64,000 nt of DNA from an uncultured Acidobacteriia bacterium (GCA_903929755.1 CAIYVZ010000045.1:1-64000); one strand, 5' to 3'. Counted from the first letter of the stretch, positions 46,256-55,648 are shown. Notes: a model not told the origin generated them from the sequence alone. A program made the numbers and translations.

Positions 46256-47025
46256 TACTCTCCCCGAACGGTTTTCAGGTAGCCGCGAATGGCCGGGGCC
46301 ATCAGCGCTTCGAAGACAGAGAGGATGTAGCGCGCTCCGCGTTCGTGCCATTCGAGCGTGGCTTCCGCGGTGACGGCAAGAATGCCGAGAGCTTTGTCGG
46401 AGGCGAGCACGATATCGGTGATTTTGGTGAGAGCCGCCTGGACTTCCGGGTGCTGCAGGTTGCCGGGGTGTCCCATGGCAAGGGATAAGTCGGTGGGGCC
46501 GATGAATACCACGTCTATGCCCGGAACCTTCACGATATCGGGCAGAGCCTCAATGGCCTGGGGCGTTTCCACCTGCACGATGACCATGGTCTCTTCGTTG
46601 CAGGAGCGGACGTGATCGGGGTAGTTGAAGCCGGGCTTTTGGCCGTAATTGGCAGCGCGGGACCCGGCCAGGCCGCGGATACCTTCGGGCGCATACTTGG
46701 CGGCGCGAACCGCGGCCGCGGCTTCAGCGCCGGAGTTGATCATCGGGATTTGCACGCCCTGGATGCCGGTGTCCAGGCGGCGGCTGATCATCCAGGTCTG
46801 GTTGGCCGGCACGCGGGAGATGGAGGTGACGCCGGTCAGTTCGCAGACGCGGGCCAGGTTCTCGCATTCGCGGTCGCCGATGGGGGCGTGTTCGCCGTCG
46901 AAAAGCAGGTAATCGTACCCCAGATGGCAAAGGATTTCGGCGAGGCCGCAATCGGGATGCCGGATGTAGCTCCCGTTAACGGTTCCCCCGGCTTTGAGTT
47001 TGGCTTTAACTTTGTTTGGCTGCAC
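46255..47025 (-). CDS. HpcH/HpaI-type aldolase
   Basis: 256 residues. The fold begins CGLAEILCHLGYDYLLFDGEHAP and carries the family metal and pyruvate sites in VQVETPQAIEAL and VVFIGPTDLSLAMGHPG. These class II aldolases split 2-keto-3-deoxy acids (for example rhamnonate) or 4-hydroxy-2-oxoheptanedioate to pyruvate and an aldehyde. With the coupled ACS-type permease it forms an uptake/breakdown pair. The substrate is inferred from context. Confidence 0.9.
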   Translation of the reverse strand: MQPNKVKAKLKAGGTVNGSYIRHPDCGLAEILCHLGYDYLLFDGEHAPIGDRECENLARVCELTGVTSISRVPANQTWMISRRLDTGIQGVQIPMINSGAEAAAAVRAAKYAPEGIRGLAGSRAANYGQKPGFNYPDHVRSCNEETMVIVQVETPQAIEALPDIVKVPGIDVVFIGPTDLSLAMGHPGNLQHPEVQAALTKITDIVLASDKALGILAVTAEATLEWHERGARYILSVFEALMAPAIRGYLKTVRGE

Positions 47026-47104
47026 AGTGTCCGAACCATGATATTCGGTGGCCTGTGCGGACGGGGCTACACCGTTACAGCCGACGCGCCGACACTCCGG
47101 ATGC

Positions 47105-47683
47105 CTACTTGTGCTGGAGTTCCCAGTCGTAGTTCAGGCAGAGATTGTCGTGGGCGATTCGGCCCTCGTCAGCAGGATCGTAGAAGCGATCTGTCATATA
47201 GATCAGCATGCCCGGTTCATTTCCAATGATCTTGTAGCCGTGCGCAACGCCGGGCGGAATCAGGATTTGCCACGGTCGGAGATTGCCGACGTAGAGTGTG
47301 TTTCGCCGGCCAAAGGTGGGGGAATCGGGGCGAAGATCGATCAGGACCACCTGGTACATATTCGCTGCCGGTGTCCAGCAATCCGTTTGGTGCATATGGA
47401 AGTGGAAAGCCTTGATGATGCCGGGATAGTTCAGGGCCGCCGAGACCTGGGAAGTTTCTTTTGGAAAATGGGCGGCAAGGCCAAACCCCATCCTTTGGAC
47501 TTCAAGAAAGTACCCGCGGTCGTCCGGCCAGATCGCTAGCGGGGCACATTTTACCCCGTCAATCAGGTGCGGCGATTCCGGGTGGAGGATGACGTTTCCA
47601 ATGCCTTTCTCGCATTGTGGCAGCATAAGGCCTGAGGGCAGGTTCGGACCGTCGTGTTTTGTGTGAAGGTAAGGCTTAGTCAT
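47105..47683 (-). CDS. dTDP-4-dehydrorhamnose 3,5-epimerase-like cupin protein
   Basis: 192 residues with an RmlC-type jelly-roll: IWPDDRGYFLEVQRMGFG, SQVSAALNYPGIIKAFHFH, YVGNLRPWQILIPPGVAHGYK. The catalytic His of RmlC is plausible in the AFHFHMHQ region. It lacks the usual rmlABD neighbours. It starts at ATG 47683 and ends 79 bp from the aldolase start. Role could be sugar-nucleotide epimerisation for a surface polymer. Confidence 0.8.
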   Translation of the reverse strand: MTKPYLHTKHDGPNLPSGLMLPQCEKGIGNVILHPESPHLIDGVKCAPLAIWPDDRGYFLEVQRMGFGLAAHFPKETSQVSAALNYPGIIKAFHFHMHQTDCWTPAANMYQVVLIDLRPDSPTFGRRNTLYVGNLRPWQILIPPGVAHGYKIIGNEPGMLIYMTDRFYDPADEGRIAHDNLCLNYDWELQHK

Positions 47684-47910
47684 GGCAATTGATTCCGCTC
47701 AGTGGGCCGCACCGCATTCTCAGGGGAGATCAGATGAGGCCTGTCCTCATTTTCGCAGGGCTACTGCAGCCGAGATAAGTGACGCCTTCACCACGGTTGC
47801 GGATGAACACGAAAACGGCCTCTTTTCTTGAATTTCCGATTGTCCGGAGCCTTCACGCTGGAACGCGGTCATACTGATTCGGCGCGGGCGGCGTGCCGTG
47901 CCGACAAAAA
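47684..47910. other. Intergenic stretch between the RmlC-like gene and a terminator
   Basis: About 230 bp with no reading frame of note. It must hold the promoter of the RmlC-like gene (minus strand), but I cannot identify a clear -35/-10, and no hairpin, repeat or RNA gene stands out. Confidence 0.6.
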
Positions 47911-47941
47911 GGCTCCCGGCATCTTTCAGACGCCGGGAGCC
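47911..47941 (-). terminator. Rho-independent terminator of the gene at 48022-48567
   Basis: GGCTCCCGGC and GCCGGGAGCC pair perfectly across an 11-base loop, and on the minus strand the stem is followed directly by TTTTTG. It lies 80 bp beyond the stop of the minus-strand gene. Confidence 0.85.
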
Positions 47942-48021
47942 ATGTTCCGTGAGTCAACTCAATTCGTCAGACTCGCGATTCTACAACTAACGGGGTAACT
48001 CCCCGGTACGGTGAAATTACG

Positions 48022-48567
48022 CTACGAAACTTCGAGCTCAGCACCGAGACGTTCGTATTTCCCCTTAGCTTCGCTATAGTCCGCGAATTTGCGGATCAAT
48101 GACTCAAGGTCGGTCGCCAGGTCGAGATTCGCCTTCGCATAGTCGCGGAACGCCGGCATGTGAACCCTTGTGCGGTTCGCATTCAGATGTTTGATTGTGG
48201 CTTCAGTATTCCCCGCGAGTTCCTTCAGCAGGGGTTCAATGCCCTGAACGGCCATTTGTTGCCAGGCTGAGCCGCCACTCACATCTTTCATGCTCGTAAG
48301 AAGCTTTACCGTCTTGTTGACGTGTTCTTTGATCATTTCGACCTTGGCGGCATGGCTCTCCCAGCTAAGTTTTGATCTCGTCATCGACTCCAGATCGGCC
48401 GAGTCGGCTTTTAGTTCCGCAGCCTCGGTTCTGGCATCGGCCAAAAACTTAGTTATCTGCGGGGAGTCTTGGTTAGTAGCTGCCATCGTCAGGGCCGGTA
48501 CCATAAGATAACCTGCCACGAGAAGTGCTGCCGCTGCGAGACTCGGTATTGCACGAATGTGTCTCAT
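48022..48567 (-). CDS. Secreted helical protein of unknown function
   Basis: 181 residues from ATG 48567, chosen because AAGGAAGGA stands just before it; an upstream frame runs to 48642 without such a site. A signal peptide ends at ...ALTMAATN. The rest is alpha-helical and strongly charged (KFLADARTEAAELKADSADL, HLNANRTRVHMPAFRDYA, KYERLGAELEVS). No family recognised. It has its own strong terminator, so it is monocistronic. Confidence 0.75.
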   Translation of the reverse strand: MRHIRAIPSLAAAALLVAGYLMVPALTMAATNQDSPQITKFLADARTEAAELKADSADLESMTRSKLSWESHAAKVEMIKEHVNKTVKLLTSMKDVSGGSAWQQMAVQGIEPLLKELAGNTEATIKHLNANRTRVHMPAFRDYAKANLDLATDLESLIRKFADYSEAKGKYERLGAELEVS

Positions 48568-48755
48568 ATGTTCCTTCCTTTGTGGGGCGTTTCTTAGAAT
48601 TCGCCATCCGCTGTCAGTGGGGCAATTCAGGGCCCATAGCATTGCATTAATAATTCGTAATGATTGCTGAGCCAGGCAACACGATTTTGCTGCGCTATCC
48701 CGCGCTTCTGCGCGAATACGCGCACCTGGCCAAGGGCTGGCGGTGGCGTCTGTTA

Positions 48756-49079
48756 TTAGCTGTGATTCGGTGGCGGGGGCGGGGGCGGTGGCGCGGCCCA
48801 GGCCGGTACTTCCGATTCCGTGGCGGCGACCGAGTACAGCGCGCCTGGTGCGTTCCGGGTCTGCAGAAATTCGTGGAGGGGCTGGCCCCGCATCGCGGCG
48901 TAGATGTGTAGATTGGAGACTCCGACCACGGCTCCCAGCTTCTCCAGCATGAAGAAGATGACTCCGTAGTGAATCATCGCCCGCCAGTCGCGGCGGCGGA
49001 CCATGTCGGCTTCCTCCGCTGTCAGATTAGCGACGGCGAAAAGGGGTTCTGGATCCTGGAGGAAGGCCTCGCGGTGCAC
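48756..49079 (-). CDS. LigA-like small protein (extradiol dioxygenase alpha-subunit fold)
   Basis: 107 residues from GTG 49079 with GGGAAGGAA 7 nt upstream. HREAFLQDPEPLFAVANL, then RRDWRAMIHYGVIFFMLEKL, resembles the alpha subunit of protocatechuate 4,5-dioxygenase (LigA); NLHIYAAMRGQPLHEFL continues that fold. The last 20 residues are a proline run (eight Pro). The catalytic beta subunit (LigB) is not adjacent. Its upstream region lies in a broken receptor gene, so it may be an orphan. Confidence 0.6.
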   Translation of the reverse strand: MHREAFLQDPEPLFAVANLTAEEADMVRRRDWRAMIHYGVIFFMLEKLGAVVGVSNLHIYAAMRGQPLHEFLQTRNAPGALYSVAATESEVPAWAAPPPPPPPPNHS

Positions 49080-49101
49080 GGGTATGTTCCTTCCCGGCAG
49101 A

Positions 49102-49443
49102 GTTCAGGGCAATACCTTTTTGTTCGCTTCGCTGAAAACCGGCGGATTTCACTGTGACGGCATAAGATCCGGCAGGGATCGCGACAATACCGTAGTAGCC
49201 TTCGGTGTTGGATGCGGTCTTCCAGCGGTCGACGGAAGACTCGTTCTTGAGTGTGACCGCAGCGTTCGGAACAACGGAACCCGAAGCGTCGCGCACAGTG
49301 CCGGTGAGGGTTGCTGTGGTCGACTGGCCGAAGGCCTGCTTTTCGCTGATCGAAGCGACGGTCAGTAATATAACGATGCTGCACAGGGCTGCAAGGCCCC
49401 GCAGCAAGGTGCCGTTAGGAAATAATAGGGGTTCTGCGTTCAA
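49102..49443 (-). pseudogene. N-terminal remnant of an Oar-like TonB receptor
   Basis: The frame encodes a signal segment (GLAALCSIVILLTVASIS) and a carboxypeptidase-regulatory domain (TTATLTGTVRDASGSVVPNA, TLKNESSVDRWKTASNTEGYYG, AGSYAVTVKSAGFQRSEQK) resembling the receptor at 27320-30646. After KGIALN (about 49105) the receptor sequence is lost and the DNA continues into the LigA-like gene. The plug and barrel (about 900 residues) are absent, so this is the front end of a deleted receptor gene. Confidence 0.8.
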
Positions 49444-49453
49444 GGAGATCTAC

Positions 49454-50692
49454 ATGCTGTCCCGAAGAGACATTCTGAAGCAGGCAATGGGCCTGGTCGC
49501 CATGCCCTGGCTGGCCGGATTTCAGGCCAACGCCGCCCCGTATACGGGTCTCGTGAAGATCAAAGCCATAAAAGCCATGGGGCTGGATAACGTGGGAGAT
49601 GGCTGCCTGATTAAAATTGAGACCGACGCCGGGCTGGTGGGGTACGGTGAAGCGGGTGTTCCGGTTGGTGCCGCCAGAGAGCGGATCGCCATGATGCTGC
49701 CGCAACTGGTAGGGCAGGATCCGCTCGCCATCGAACGTCACTTCTATATGATGACGGCCACGCAGTACTCGTTCATGGCCCACATCCCCACCATCAGCGG
49801 CATCGATATCGCGCTTTGGGATCTGGCTGGCAAGATAACAGCGCTTCCCCTGTATCGTTTACTGGGTGGGCCGATCCGGAAAGAGATTCCGGTTTACGGT
49901 CACGGCCGGGACGTGGATCCGGGGGACAAAGCTTCGTGCAAGGCCTGGGCGGCCCAGGTAAAGTCGGCCCCGGAAGGCTTTACCGCGTTTAAGTTTGGAT
50001 TCGGGCCCGGTGGCGGTGGTGGTGGTCGGGCATCCGGTCCGTATAACGTCACGCTCGATGGCGGCACGTTCCGCAAGACCGCGAAGGAATACATGAACCT
50101 GCGGGAAGCGGTCGGCGATGACATCGATCTGGCCCTGCACTGCACGGGACAGTTTGATACTCGTAGTTCCATCGGGCTGTGCAAAGCGATTGAACCGGCG
50201 GATCCTCTTTGGATTGAGGACCCTCTTACTGTTCGGTACAGTGAAGCGTGGCTCGAACTGAAGAGGTCCACCCGCGTGCCGATTCTGGCGGGCGAGAAAG
50301 TGGAGCTGGTGGAGGGCTTCCGGCCCTACCTGGATAACCAGGTCCTTGATATGATCCATCCGGATGTTTCGTATTCAGGCGGGATCACGGGCTGTCGCCG
50401 GATCGCCGATTATGCGGCACTTACCCGGACTCCGGTTGGGATGCACAGCGGCCCGTGTTCGCTGATCCGCTTTTACGCTTCCATGCATCTGGGAGCGGTA
50501 ATCCAGAACTTCTTTAAGGTAGAGAATGCCCTGGGGGCCTGGCGCGGCAGTAAAGAAAAGATGGTGCAGGGTAAGGAACCGGCTGTGCGAAACAGCCTTT
50601 TCCCTGTGCCGGAAGGCGCGGGCCTGGGGCTCGACCTAAACGAAGACTGGCTCCGGGCTCACGTTTCGAAAGGTGATACATGGTGGGGATAA
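49454..50692 (+). CDS. Enolase-superfamily (mandelate racemase/muconate lactonizing-like) dehydratase
   Basis: 412 residues from ATG 49454 with AAGGAGAT at 8 nt. A Tat-like leader (SRRDILKQAMGLVAMPW) is unusual for this normally cytoplasmic family. TAFKFGFGPGG is the K-x-x(G) region of the catalytic Lys; further ligands are in DIDLALHCTGQFD, WIEDPL and ILAGEKVEL, and the final His in GMHSGPCSLIRF. A Gly-rich insert (GGGGGGRASGPYN) separates the lysine strand. Probably dehydrates or epimerises a sugar acid. It overlaps the PQQ dehydrogenase gene by 13 bp. Confidence 0.88.
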   Translation: MLSRRDILKQAMGLVAMPWLAGFQANAAPYTGLVKIKAIKAMGLDNVGDGCLIKIETDAGLVGYGEAGVPVGAARERIAMMLPQLVGQDPLAIERHFYMMTATQYSFMAHIPTISGIDIALWDLAGKITALPLYRLLGGPIRKEIPVYGHGRDVDPGDKASCKAWAAQVKSAPEGFTAFKFGFGPGGGGGGRASGPYNVTLDGGTFRKTAKEYMNLREAVGDDIDLALHCTGQFDTRSSIGLCKAIEPADPLWIEDPLTVRYSEAWLELKRSTRVPILAGEKVELVEGFRPYLDNQVLDMIHPDVSYSGGITGCRRIADYAALTRTPVGMHSGPCSLIRFYASMHLGAVIQNFFKVENALGAWRGSKEKMVQGKEPAVRNSLFPVPEGAGLGLDLNEDWLRAHVSKGDTWWG

Positions 50693-52662
50693 GTCGTTAT
50701 TTGGTGGTTTCGGTTGTTGTTTTGGCCGGGGCGTTGAGCGCGTTTGCGCAGGCTCCGGTGGCTCCGGGCCGGGTAGATTTTGAGCGAAACTGCGGCGGTT
50801 GCCACGGTGGCGATGGTACGGGCGGCGAAATGGGGCCGAATATCGTCAACCGCCTGAACAACATGTCGCCGGAGCAACTGGACGCCATTCTGGCCAATGG
50901 CCGACCGGACAGGGGTATGCCCGGGTTTCCGAATATTCAGGGTGAAGAAAAGACGCGCCTGGTGACGTTCCTGCGCACGCTCCGGCCGCGCCGCCGTGCC
51001 GCTCCGGTCCGCCGGGAAGTCACACTGACGAGTGGGACGAAGCTGGCAGGGCTGGTTCTGAACGAGAGCCCTCTTGACCTGCAACTCCGCACGGATGACC
51101 AGAAGGTTCACCTGTTGCGTCCGGCGACCGGCGGTTACCGGGAAGTGACATCACAGACCGACTGGACCACTTACAACGGCGACGTGAAGGGCAATCGCTA
51201 TAGCCAGCTGGGGCAGATAACGAAGCAAAACGTGACGCGTCTGGCCCCCAAGTGGGTCTTCCCGCTGGAAGGCGTGACGCGCGCGCAAACTACGCCTGTG
51301 GTTGTCCAGGGCATCATGTATGTCACGAGCGGCAATGAATGCTGGGCTCTGGATGCCGGTGCCGGTCGCGAGATCTGGCACTTCCAGCGTCCGCGCACCA
51401 AGGCTTTGGTGGGGAATGCTGCGCAGGGTTTCAACCGCGGTGTGGCTGCGGCGGGCGACAAGGTCCTGATGGTGACGGACAATGCGCACCTGCTGGCGCT
51501 GAACCGTTTCACCGGGGAACTGGTTTGGGAAACCGAGATGGCCGATTGGCGCAAGAATTACAACGCTACTTCGGCGCCCCTGATCGTGGGGAATCTGGCG
51601 ATCACGGGTACGGCGGGTGGCGAACAGGGTGCGCGGGGCTTCATCGCGGCCTATGACGTCCAGACCGGCAAGGAAAACTGGCGCTTCTGGACGGTACCAC
51701 TGCCTGGCGAACCCGGTTCCGAAACCTGGAAGGGTAAGGCCATTGAGCATCCGAGCGGTGTGGCGTGGCTGACCGGTTCGTACGATCCGGACCTCGACAC
51801 CCTCTACTGGGCTACCGGAAATCCCGGTCCCGATTACAACGGCGAAGAGCGGCAGGGAGATAATCTCTACACCTCGTCGATTCTGGCCTTGAATCCCCAG
51901 ACCGGCAAGATGAAGTGGTATTACCAGACCACCCCGCACGATCTGCACGACTGGGATGCTACTGAACCTCTGGTGCTGATCGACCGCGAATGGGAAGGCC
52001 GCCCCCGCAAGCTTTTGATTCAGGCCAACCGCAATGGCTTCTTCTATGTATTTGACCGGACCGATGGCAAACTCCTGCTGGCCAAGCCGTTCGTGAAGAA
52101 CATGAACTGGGCGAAGGAGATTGGCAAGGACGGCAAACCCGTGCTGCTGGAACTGCCCACGGCGGGTTCCCCCAACGCCCACAAGGTCTGCCCGTCACAG
52201 AGCGGGGCTACCAACTGGTACTCGGCGTCTTATGACCCGACAACTTCGTACTATCTGGTCCAGACCGTAGAGTCGTGCAGCGTCTTCACTACCCGGAAAA
52301 CGGAAGAGTGGGAAGCGGGCCGTGGTTACTCCGGTGGTTCGCAGCGCGTGTCAGCGGATGAAACTCCGAAGCAAATTCTGCGCGCCATTGATGTCCGGAC
52401 CGGCAATGTTGTCTGGGAAATGCCCGAGACTGGCCCCGCTGGTTCGTGGGGCGGGACTCTTGCATTCGCCACCGGCATAACGCTCGTCTGTGAAGACGGC
52501 GGCATGTTCTCGGCCGTGGACTCGGCAACGGGCAAGCCCTTGTGGCGCTTCCAGACCAACGCGACGTTTAAGGCTTCACCCATGACGTACACGTTCGATG
52601 GCAAACAGTACGTCACCATCGCGGCGGGACAGAATATCCTCACCTTCGGTCTGGTCGAATAA
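50680..52662 (+). CDS. PQQ-dependent dehydrogenase with N-terminal cytochrome c domain
   Basis: 660 residues. A signal peptide ends at ...LSAFAQ. Residues about 30-100 form a cytochrome c domain with C-G-G-C-H and the axial Met probably in RPDRGMPGFP. The C-terminal part is an eight-bladed quinoprotein propeller (W-motifs such as GREIWHFQRP, GELVWETEMAD, GKENWRFWTV) with PHDLHDWDAT, the Asp of PQQ-alcohol dehydrogenases. It oxidises alcohols or sugars in the periplasm and passes electrons to its own haem. The ATG lies inside the end of the dehydratase gene. Confidence 0.93.
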   Translation: MVGISRYLVVSVVVLAGALSAFAQAPVAPGRVDFERNCGGCHGGDGTGGEMGPNIVNRLNNMSPEQLDAILANGRPDRGMPGFPNIQGEEKTRLVTFLRTLRPRRRAAPVRREVTLTSGTKLAGLVLNESPLDLQLRTDDQKVHLLRPATGGYREVTSQTDWTTYNGDVKGNRYSQLGQITKQNVTRLAPKWVFPLEGVTRAQTTPVVVQGIMYVTSGNECWALDAGAGREIWHFQRPRTKALVGNAAQGFNRGVAAAGDKVLMVTDNAHLLALNRFTGELVWETEMADWRKNYNATSAPLIVGNLAITGTAGGEQGARGFIAAYDVQTGKENWRFWTVPLPGEPGSETWKGKAIEHPSGVAWLTGSYDPDLDTLYWATGNPGPDYNGEERQGDNLYTSSILALNPQTGKMKWYYQTTPHDLHDWDATEPLVLIDREWEGRPRKLLIQANRNGFFYVFDRTDGKLLLAKPFVKNMNWAKEIGKDGKPVLLELPTAGSPNAHKVCPSQSGATNWYSASYDPTTSYYLVQTVESCSVFTTRKTEEWEAGRGYSGGSQRVSADETPKQILRAIDVRTGNVVWEMPETGPAGSWGGTLAFATGITLVCEDGGMFSAVDSATGKPLWRFQTNATFKASPMTYTFDGKQYVTIAAGQNILTFGLVE

Positions 52663-55420
52663 CGCGCTGCGACAAATTTAACTTCGGCCTGATACAACAC
52701 CGGGGAACGGCAGATTTCGATGCCGTTCCCCGGTTGCTGCGTAAATGGCATTGGCAATCGCTGGAGACCCGCTGATGCTCGGCGTTTGGCTGCCACCTGC
52801 GGACGGCATATCCTTGCGGTCGAGCAAGATTACGTCGAGCTCGGACGCCACTCGCCTGTTGAGCGGACCGCAGCATTGGTGGCAACGGCTTTGCCCAGCA
52901 GGCCACGCCTGGCGATATCCGCAAAATCAATGGCAGACCACTCACTTTTTTACTTTTTATCTTTCCGGGGGGGGCGCTCCTAAATGCCTCGGCTACTTTT
53001 TGGAGCAGGGAATCCGGCGTCAGGGGTTTGGGCAGGTAGGCAATACCTGGCTTCAGTACGCCGCGATTCACGATCACGTTCTCCGTATAGCCCGACATGT
53101 ACACGACCCTCACATTACTGCGCTCCTGGTGCAATTGGCTGGCAAGCTCCTTACCGGTGATCCCGGGCATCACCACGTCGGTCAGCAGGAGATCAATATT
53201 CTCCTTGAACTCTCGCGCGGCCAGAAGCGCTGCTTCTCCCGTCCCCGCAGCGAGCACGTGGTACCCGTGGTCTTCCAGTACCTCGATTATAAAGTTCCGC
53301 AGTTCGGTCTGGTCGTCCACCACCAGAATCGTCTTACCCGCTATTGCCTGCACCTCGGGAACTTGCCGGGGTGCGTTTGTCGGCGTTGTCAAAACGGGCA
53401 GATAAATCTTAAAAGAACTGCCTTTACCCAGCTCACTATACAGCCAGATCCAGCCGCCGCTCTGCCGCACGATTCCGTAAACCGTCGCCAGCCCGAGCCC
53501 CGTTCCGGCACCCGATGGCTTTGTCGTAAAAAATGGCTCAAAGGCATGCTCCACCACATCGGCCGGCATTCCGCTTCCGTTGTCGCTAACCGCCAGCAGA
53601 ACGCAGGGTCCCTCCACTACCTCCGGGTGCTCTGCTGCATAACTGGCATCGAGCACCACATTACGGGTCTCCATTACCAGCGTTCCCCCATGGGGCATGG
53701 CATCGCGGGCGTTCAGGGCCAGATTCATCAGGACCTGGTGCAGTTGCCCTGTGTCTGCCATCACCCAGCTCAGCTTCTCGTCAAGATATGTGACGATCTC
53801 AATGTTGGCGGGGACCACATGGGCCAGCATGGCCTGGACCTCGATCACCAGCGCATTGATATCCAGCGGCTGCGGTTCCACCACCTGCCTGCGGCTGAAG
53901 GCCAGTAGCTGACGCGTCAGTTCCGTGGCTCTTTCGCCTGCGGTGCGAACGTGCTGAACTCTTCCCCGGAGCTTGTCGGTTAGTGCCTGATCGCGCAGCG
54001 CCAAATCGCAGTAGCCGTTAATCACGGTCAACAGGTTGTTAAAGTCGTGCGAAATTCCACCCGCAAGTCGGCCGATAGATTCCATTTTCTGGGCTTGTAC
54101 CAACTGGCGTTCCAGGTTGGTTCGGTCCTGCTCCATCTGCCTGCGCTCGCTAATGTCGCGCATCGCGACTACGCGCACCTTTTTCCCGTGAAAGACGGAG
54201 TCACAACCCTGAGTTTCCGCATGAAATGTGCTGCCGTCTTTCCGGATTCCGACTACCTCAATTGGCTTTAGAAAGACCCCCCCGGAAAATCGCTTCTTCA
54301 CCGCTGCCACCGATGCATCGTCCAGTAGCCGGATCCCGCGGACCCCAATCAGCTCTCCCGGATCGTCGTAACCGAAGAGGCTGGCGAGTTGACGATTGGC
54401 GTCCAGAATAACGGCGCCGTCGTGCGTCATCACGCCCTCGAATGCCGTGTCCGTAAGACTACGTAATCTGGCTTCACCCTCGGTAAGCGACCGGTTTCGC
54501 TGCCGTAATCGCCAAGTGAGCAAAATCATGCCAAGCAGCAACAGCGTCAGCAGGGCTGCTCCCAGGCTCAGGCGTTCGGTTCGTTGCCGCTCCGCGTTCA
54601 GGGCGTCCGCCGACTCCGCAATCAGCGTCGGAAACATGCTCCACTTCGCCAGGATTGGAGCCAGTTGGTGGCGCTCGCTCACTTTGCTGATCTCGTCCCG
54701 CAGCGCGTCCGCAACCGCCTGATTGGCAAACGTAGAAGCCATCGCAAGTTGGCGGACCGGGACGCCTGAGCCGATGAGGCGCAGTGGCCTGGTGACGACT
54801 CCGTCCATCAGACCAATCATGCCCGCGTATTGATCGACATAGGCGGCGTCGGCCCTTCCGTCCTGGACTGCGCGAATTGCCTCCGCGGTGGAGCCAAGCA
54901 TTACTGCCGTGCTCCGGGGCAACGTCTTTGCCATGGTGATGCGGTGAACTTCCACGTCGTTGAATGCAATGCGGGCACTGGAAAGATCCGGGACCGTACG
55001 GTAAGGCGTGTTCTGGGCCACCAGAAAGGCGGTTTCGGTTACCAGATAGGGTTCGGTGAAGTGTATGCTTTCCAGGCGTTCCGGCAGCACGGCCATTAGC
55101 ACGAACAAATCTAAATCCCGCTTCTTCAGGGCTTCAAGAGCGTTCCTTTCGAAAACCCATTGCAGCCTGATGCCCCGGCGACGGGCGGAGGCCTGCACCA
55201 GATCCACGGCAAGGCCGTTAGGCTGACCGTCGGAATCGAGATAGTGCAAAGGTTTATCGCCGCCGAAACCAATGCGGTAGGTGCGGCTGGTATCGGGTCG
55301 GGTGACGCAAGCCAGCGTGGTGAGGACCAGCAGGATCAGGGTGAAAATGCCCGGAAAACTTCCAGGTCCTTCTCTGGCACTATGTTCGCGAAGGCAGGTG
55401 GAACCGACGGGACTGGTCAT
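52640..55420 (-). CDS. Hybrid sensor histidine kinase with periplasmic substrate-binding domain
   Basis: 926 residues. A signal/lipobox (LVLTTLAC) is followed by a bacterial extracellular solute-binding-3 domain ([20 protein letters not shown], about residues 45-270), a transmembrane helix ([18 protein letters not shown]), a PAS domain, a HisKA domain ([19 protein letters not shown]), an HATPase_c domain ([28 protein letters not shown]) and a REC domain ([24 protein letters not shown]). After REC a tract of eight C residues leads into about 110 residues of low-quality sequence overlapping the tail of the PQQ gene; the original stop was probably near 52960. Confidence 0.93.
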   Translation of the reverse strand: MTSPVGSTCLREHSAREGPGSFPGIFTLILLVLTTLACVTRPDTSRTYRIGFGGDKPLHYLDSDGQPNGLAVDLVQASARRRGIRLQWVFERNALEALKKRDLDLFVLMAVLPERLESIHFTEPYLVTETAFLVAQNTPYRTVPDLSSARIAFNDVEVHRITMAKTLPRSTAVMLGSTAEAIRAVQDGRADAAYVDQYAGMIGLMDGVVTRPLRLIGSGVPVRQLAMASTFANQAVADALRDEISKVSERHQLAPILAKWSMFPTLIAESADALNAERQRTERLSLGAALLTLLLLGMILLTWRLRQRNRSLTEGEARLRSLTDTAFEGVMTHDGAVILDANRQLASLFGYDDPGELIGVRGIRLLDDASVAAVKKRFSGGVFLKPIEVVGIRKDGSTFHAETQGCDSVFHGKKVRVVAMRDISERRQMEQDRTNLERQLVQAQKMESIGRLAGGISHDFNNLLTVINGYCDLALRDQALTDKLRGRVQHVRTAGERATELTRQLLAFSRRQVVEPQPLDINALVIEVQAMLAHVVPANIEIVTYLDEKLSWVMADTGQLHQVLMNLALNARDAMPHGGTLVMETRNVVLDASYAAEHPEVVEGPCVLLAVSDNGSGMPADVVEHAFEPFFTTKPSGAGTGLGLATVYGIVRQSGGWIWLYSELGKGSSFKIYLPVLTTPTNAPRQVPEVQAIAGKTILVVDDQTELRNFIIEVLEDHGYHVLAAGTGEAALLAAREFKENIDLLLTDVVMPGITGKELASQLHQERSNVRVVYMSGYTENVIVNRGVLKPGIAYLPKPLTPDSLLQKVAEAFRSAPPGKIKSKKVSGLPLILRISPGVACWAKPLPPMLRSAQQASGVRARRNLARPQGYAVRRWQPNAEHQRVSSDCQCHLRSNRGTASKSAVPRCCIRPKLNLSQRVIRPDRR
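52678..52860 (-). pseudogene. Degenerate tail of a molybdopterin-binding hydroxylase subunit
   Basis: In the frame ending at TAA 52678-52680 the reading is [20 protein letters not shown], then [19 protein letters not shown], which resembles the last 60 residues of xanthine dehydrogenase/isoquinoline oxidoreductase large subunits (A-I-x-N-A-I-F-A-A-T-G-x-R-x-R-x-L-P). Nothing upstream continues the protein: the reading frame is disrupted within about 25 codons. It overlaps the extended end of the sensor kinase in another frame, so it is a scar, not a gene. Confidence 0.55.
52967..52974. repeat. Homopolymer of eight G (C8 on the coding strand)
   Basis: It lies in the last codons of the REC domain of the sensor kinase. 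Removing one base would put the frame onto the stop GAAAGATAA and end the protein as ...RSAPPER. Confidence 0.8.
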
Positions 55421-55648
55421 GGGCGTTTTTCGCGCCAGGGCAGGAAGCGGGAATTCTAACCCTGAAATTGAATAATCATTATATATAACCCTTGGTATTT
55501 CGCATGCCAGGTTCGTTTAATACCGCCTGGATGTGTGGTTTATGGCACCATTATCCTGCCGACAAAAGAAGGCCATTTCTACCACCTTGTGACCTGACCG
55601 GAGTGTACCCGGAATGTCGTTTCGTTGGGGGCTGCAGCCGGGCGCTTG

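Noticed and set aside
52745-53908. 387-codon plus-strand frame opposite the sensor kinase
   Set aside because: No ribosome-binding site, His/Gln-rich shadow composition; the REC/HATPase/HisKA domains are intact on the minus strand.
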